Assembly: GCA_026992375.1 (NCBI GenBank)
Contig: JALXAF010000263.1
Span: 1-5,844, forward strand
Reading direction: 5' to 3'
Origin: Anaerolineae bacterium
Lineage (GTDB): Bacteria > Chloroflexota > Anaerolineae > J102
DNA: 5,844 nucleotides
Part shown: in pieces, positions 3,419 through 5,844 of the stretch
Numbering within the stretch: the stretch's first letter is position 1
How the letters are laid out: the number at the start of each line of letters is the position of its first letter
Position numbers and translations under genes: made by a program
The notes under the pieces: generated by a model
Seen by the model: only the letters and a program-made list of their open reading frames with translations
Database searches by the model: none
What the model was told of the DNA's origin: nothing

Positions 3419-5844
3419 ACCGGGCCCGGGCGTAGGCGTAGCAGCTCCGCAGGGCCGAGAGGGGCCAACAGGAATGAAGGTTTCGTCATCAGTGAGGATG
3501 ACTTCATCCAGCCGGGAATGAGCCTCGCGCGCGGAAAAGCGCACCGTGTGAGCGCCAGCCGCCAGGTGCAATGGCGGCATGGGTTCTTCCTGGATGTGGG
3601 CGTGTCCCCACACCCAGGTGTTCAATTGACCATGATGGGGGATGTACCAGGCATAAGGCGTTTGCCCGTCGATGCTGATGAAGAAGGAATCCTCGCTCCA
3701 TGAGAGGCCCATCGTGCGAGCCCACAGATAATAATCAGCCGTCCGGGGCACAGAGAAGGAAAAGGTGACGGCGTCGCGATCCTGCCATTTGTTGGGCGAT
3801 GACACATAACGGCAGTTGGAGGCGGAATCGAGTCGCGAGACGCCCATAGCGCCTTCGAGAGGTGCGTCTTCCGCCTCTTGTCGCCAGAAAAAGGCTTGGG
3901 GCGTTGGCGTGATGCAGGGGCCAACCGTGATGGCCTGGGGCAACGTGGCGGTCATCCCCTCAGGGGGCGGAGGGTTCGTTATCGAAAGATCGTACGCACC
4001 GGGCCCCAAAGAAGGATCGATTTTCATCTGCATCACGGTGCTGCTGAGAACGACGACATTGCGGGCGGGCAGAGGCCCGATCTTTGCGGTGGCTCCAGCG
4101 GCGAAATTCTGGCCATGCACGGTCAAAACAGTGTCGGCGTCGACCCCGCAACTGGGAGTGACGTTTTCGATAACAGGCATACAAGCAGCCGTGCCAATCA
4201 TATCGCCGATGGCGCCGGCGATGTCCTGCGCTGGCTCGGTGGATTGGAACACCCGCCCGCCGGTGGCGTTGGCCAAATCTTGCGCCAGGCGCGTGACTGC
4301 GCTGGAATGGCCCGTGCCCAGGATGGGGGAAACGATGACGTGATGCGCCTGGGCTGCGGCGATGGCCGTGTTGATGGCATTCCTGTCGCTGCCGGGATCA
4401 TACACCGGATCGCCATTTTCAGGCCCTTCATCGCTCATGGGGATGACGAGGCGGGCGTAGCCAGGCTGCCAGAAATAGCTGTTGCTGAGATCGGTGACCG
4501 CGGGCCCCCAATCCTCCTCATGGTTGACGAGCCCGCCAGGTATCAGACTATGAACGGTCTGTGTGGCGCATTGTCTTGTGTATCGAATGCCCAAAATCCG
4601 ATAATTGACGGTGACGCCCTGGGCCTGGAGATTGGCGACAATGGCGTTGATCTGGCTGCACAGGGCGCTGAATTCATCGTTCATGGAACCAGAGGTGTCC
4701 ATAGCAAAAACGACATCGACTTTGCCGCCTCGCGCACAAGGAGGCAGAGGCGTAGGCGTGGGCGTGACAGGCGCGGGCTTGAGGATAATCGGCAAAGAGA
4801 TGGGACAAGGCGGAAGGACGCGCTGGTAGCTGTTTCCACCCACCACCTTGCCTCGCACCAGCTCAGTTAGCCCAATGGTGAAACGACTGTTGGCGGGCGC
4901 TTTCACCTCCAAATGCACCGTGCGCAGTTCGTGAGGATTCAGGCGCACGCCGTAGATGGTGGCGGGAAAACGGATCACCCTCAGCCGACCATCCGCCTCC
5001 TGCACCAGGCCATCCAGCGACGTCCAGCGCCCGGACAGCGGGCCCGGCTCGAACCGCACCTGGGCCCCCGCCCCCAGATTGCTCACCGTGATCTGCAAGT
5101 CCACCATGCTGGATTTGGCCTGGGTGTTCACCACGTCGAAAGCGATGCGATCGGTGAGCAGGTTGTTCTCATCGAACTGACACGAGCCATCAGGCGGCTG
5201 GGGGTAATCGATGATGTGCATGTTGCGCTGAGCGATGTTGTTCTCCCATTGCGTGCGGTCATCGTGGATGGGATCATCGGGTGACGAGATGCGCACAAAC
5301 AGACAGAAATGCCCGGTGATGTTGGGCGCGTCCCAGGGGATGACCGCGATGGCGCGCCCCTTCGCCTGCACCACATCCACCCGCACCGGTCCGCCAATGG
5401 CCGTCCAGTTGTCGGGATAACTGAGCCCCAGGCTGGGATTGGCGTAGTACATCTGCACATCGATGTTTCGCACGGGCTGCGCACCCCGATTCCAGATGCG
5501 CACATAGATGTAGTTGCGCTGGCCCGCCTGCGGGTTCTGATGCTGCGTCCCCCCGTCATTATTGTGTCGCACCCAAATGTCGGGACTCACCCACCACGGC
5601 GCATAACTGGGCGTTCTCCCGGTGTCTCCATCATTATCCCGCACATACGCATCTGGCGCATCCTGATTGCATCCCTCGATAGTCACCTGTGGATTGGGAA
5701 ATGTACGAGTCTGCCGCCGCCCCCGATTGTCGTCATAGCTGACGGACGCAGATTGGTTGGTGTGGAATGTGCCACAAGACTTGGGCTTGAGATTGAAGCT
5801 GAGCTCCGTGACGCCGCTTTCCAGCCGCGGCAAATGCCAGCGCA
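3188..5844 (-). CDS. Large secreted or surface multidomain protein with vWA, IPT/TIG and CBM6-like domains (5' end outside window)
   Basis: The frame is open to the right edge, so the N-terminus and any signal peptide are missing. Numbering here counts from a TTG at 5833, giving 881 residues. Order: a beta-rich tail (1-50); a CARDB-like beta-sandwich (about 75-210) with WWVSPDIWV, NYIYVRIWNRG and GHFCL; a second beta-sandwich (220-340); a linker TPTPTPLPP; a vWA domain (about 370-550) with the metal-site motif DTSGS (379-383), T447 and a SDEG acidic loop (467-470); an IPT/TIG domain (553-638) with GQNFAAGA; a TPTPQ linker; a CBM6/CBM35-like domain (about 649-788), starting with RQEAED and ending with REAHSRLDEVIL; then a TPTPGPG linker and a doubtful tail. 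Known uses of these domains are adhesion, metal-dependent binding and glycan binding outside the cell. No catalytic domain is visible. The linkers point to Chloroflexota. The specific function and partner are unknown. The tail after about residue 812 may be out of frame. Confidence 0.85.
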   Translation of the reverse strand, partial: RWHLPRLESGVTELSFNLKPKSCGTFHTNQSASVSYDDNRGRRQTRTFPNPQVTIEGCNQDAPDAYVRDNDGDTGRTPSYAPWWVSPDIWVRHNNDGGTQHQNPQAGQRNYIYVRIWNRGAQPVRNIDVQMYYANPSLGLSYPDNWTAIGGPVRVDVVQAKGRAIAVIPWDAPNITGHFCLFVRISSPDDPIHDDRTQWENNIAQRNMHIIDYPQPPDGSCQFDENNLLTDRIAFDVVNTQAKSSMVDLQITVSNLGAGAQVRFEPGPLSGRWTSLDGLVQEADGRLRVIRFPATIYGVRLNPHELRTVHLEVKAPANSRFTIGLTELVRGKVVGGNSYQRVLPPCPISLPIILKPAPVTPTPTPLPPCARGGKVDVVFAMDTSGSMNDEFSALCSQINAIVANLQAQGVTVNYRILGIRYTRQCATQTVHSLIPGGLVNHEEDWGPAVTDLSNSYFWQPGYARLVIPMSDEGPENGDPVYDPGSDRNAINTAIAAAQAHHVIVSPILGTGHSSAVTRLAQDLANATGGRVFQSTEPAQDIAGAIGDMIGTAACMPVIENVTPSCGVDADTVLTVHGQNFAAGATAKIGPLPARNVVVLSSTVMQMKIDPSLGPGAYDLSITNPPPPEGMTATLPQAITVGPCITPTPQAFFWRQEAEDAPLEGAMGVSRLDSASNCRYVSSPNKWQDRDAVTFSFSVPRTADYYLWARTMGLSWSEDSFFISIDGQTPYAWYIPHHGQLNTWVWGHAHIQEEPMPPLHLAAGAHTVRFSAREAHSRLDEVILTDDETFIPVGPSRPCGAATPTPGPGSTWTNPKDGIFGPATRSLAKDMAPFGGGLRDLAGVDHRADRGHGPEAGWHYRIAHRPCCQEWLHQALAACRPAAVS

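Noticed and set aside
3878..4870. Plus-strand open frame of 330 codons over the vWA gene
   Set aside because: It is opposite the vWA domain, is very rich in Gly, Arg and Asp with no domain pattern, and is a by-product of GC-rich coding on the minus strand.

Overview
The window is moderately GC-rich bacterial DNA, and every gene I can support lies on the minus strand, so it reads from right to left. The best clue to the host is a secreted multidomain protein whose domains are joined by short Thr-Pro linkers (TPTPTPLPP, TPTPQ, TPTPGPG), a style very common in Chloroflexota, especially Anaerolineae-like lineages. The lipoprotein signal with a standard lipobox and the strong AAGGAGG ribosome site fit this. 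The phylum is an inference from style only.

Right part (about 3190-5844): the 3' portion of a large exported protein, with its N-terminus beyond the window edge. In order it has two beta-sandwich segments, a von Willebrand factor A (vWA) domain with an intact DxSxS MIDAS motif, an IPT/TIG domain, and a CBM6/CBM35-like carbohydrate-binding-type domain. Its last ~70 codons look unlike the rest, and the coding-like pattern appears to move to another frame around 3400, which suggests a frameshift, a decayed gene or a rearrangement junction. Next (2865-3158) is a 97-residue membrane protein with about three hydrophobic segments that I do not recognise.

Left part (1-2760): the start of a branched-chain amino acid type (HAAT family) ABC transporter operon. 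A promoter candidate at 2713-2741, overlapped by a perfect 6-6-6 palindrome, precedes a ~120-nt leader and a substrate-binding lipoprotein (1401-2582). A 163-bp gap holding several hairpins, two with perfect 11-12 bp stems, separates this from the LivH-type permease (296-1237). After 38 bp comes the beginning of a second membrane protein, probably LivM, cut by the window edge at base 1. The ATPase genes (livG, livF) would be expected further left. The binding protein would capture an amino acid, amide or related small ligand outside the membrane and deliver it to the LivH/LivM channel. The hairpins between binding protein and permease could help keep the binding protein more abundant than the membrane parts.

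I see no RNA genes, CRISPR arrays, insertion sequences or plus-strand genes. The non-coding stretches are 258-295, 1238-1400 and 2583-2864, and each is described in the features.
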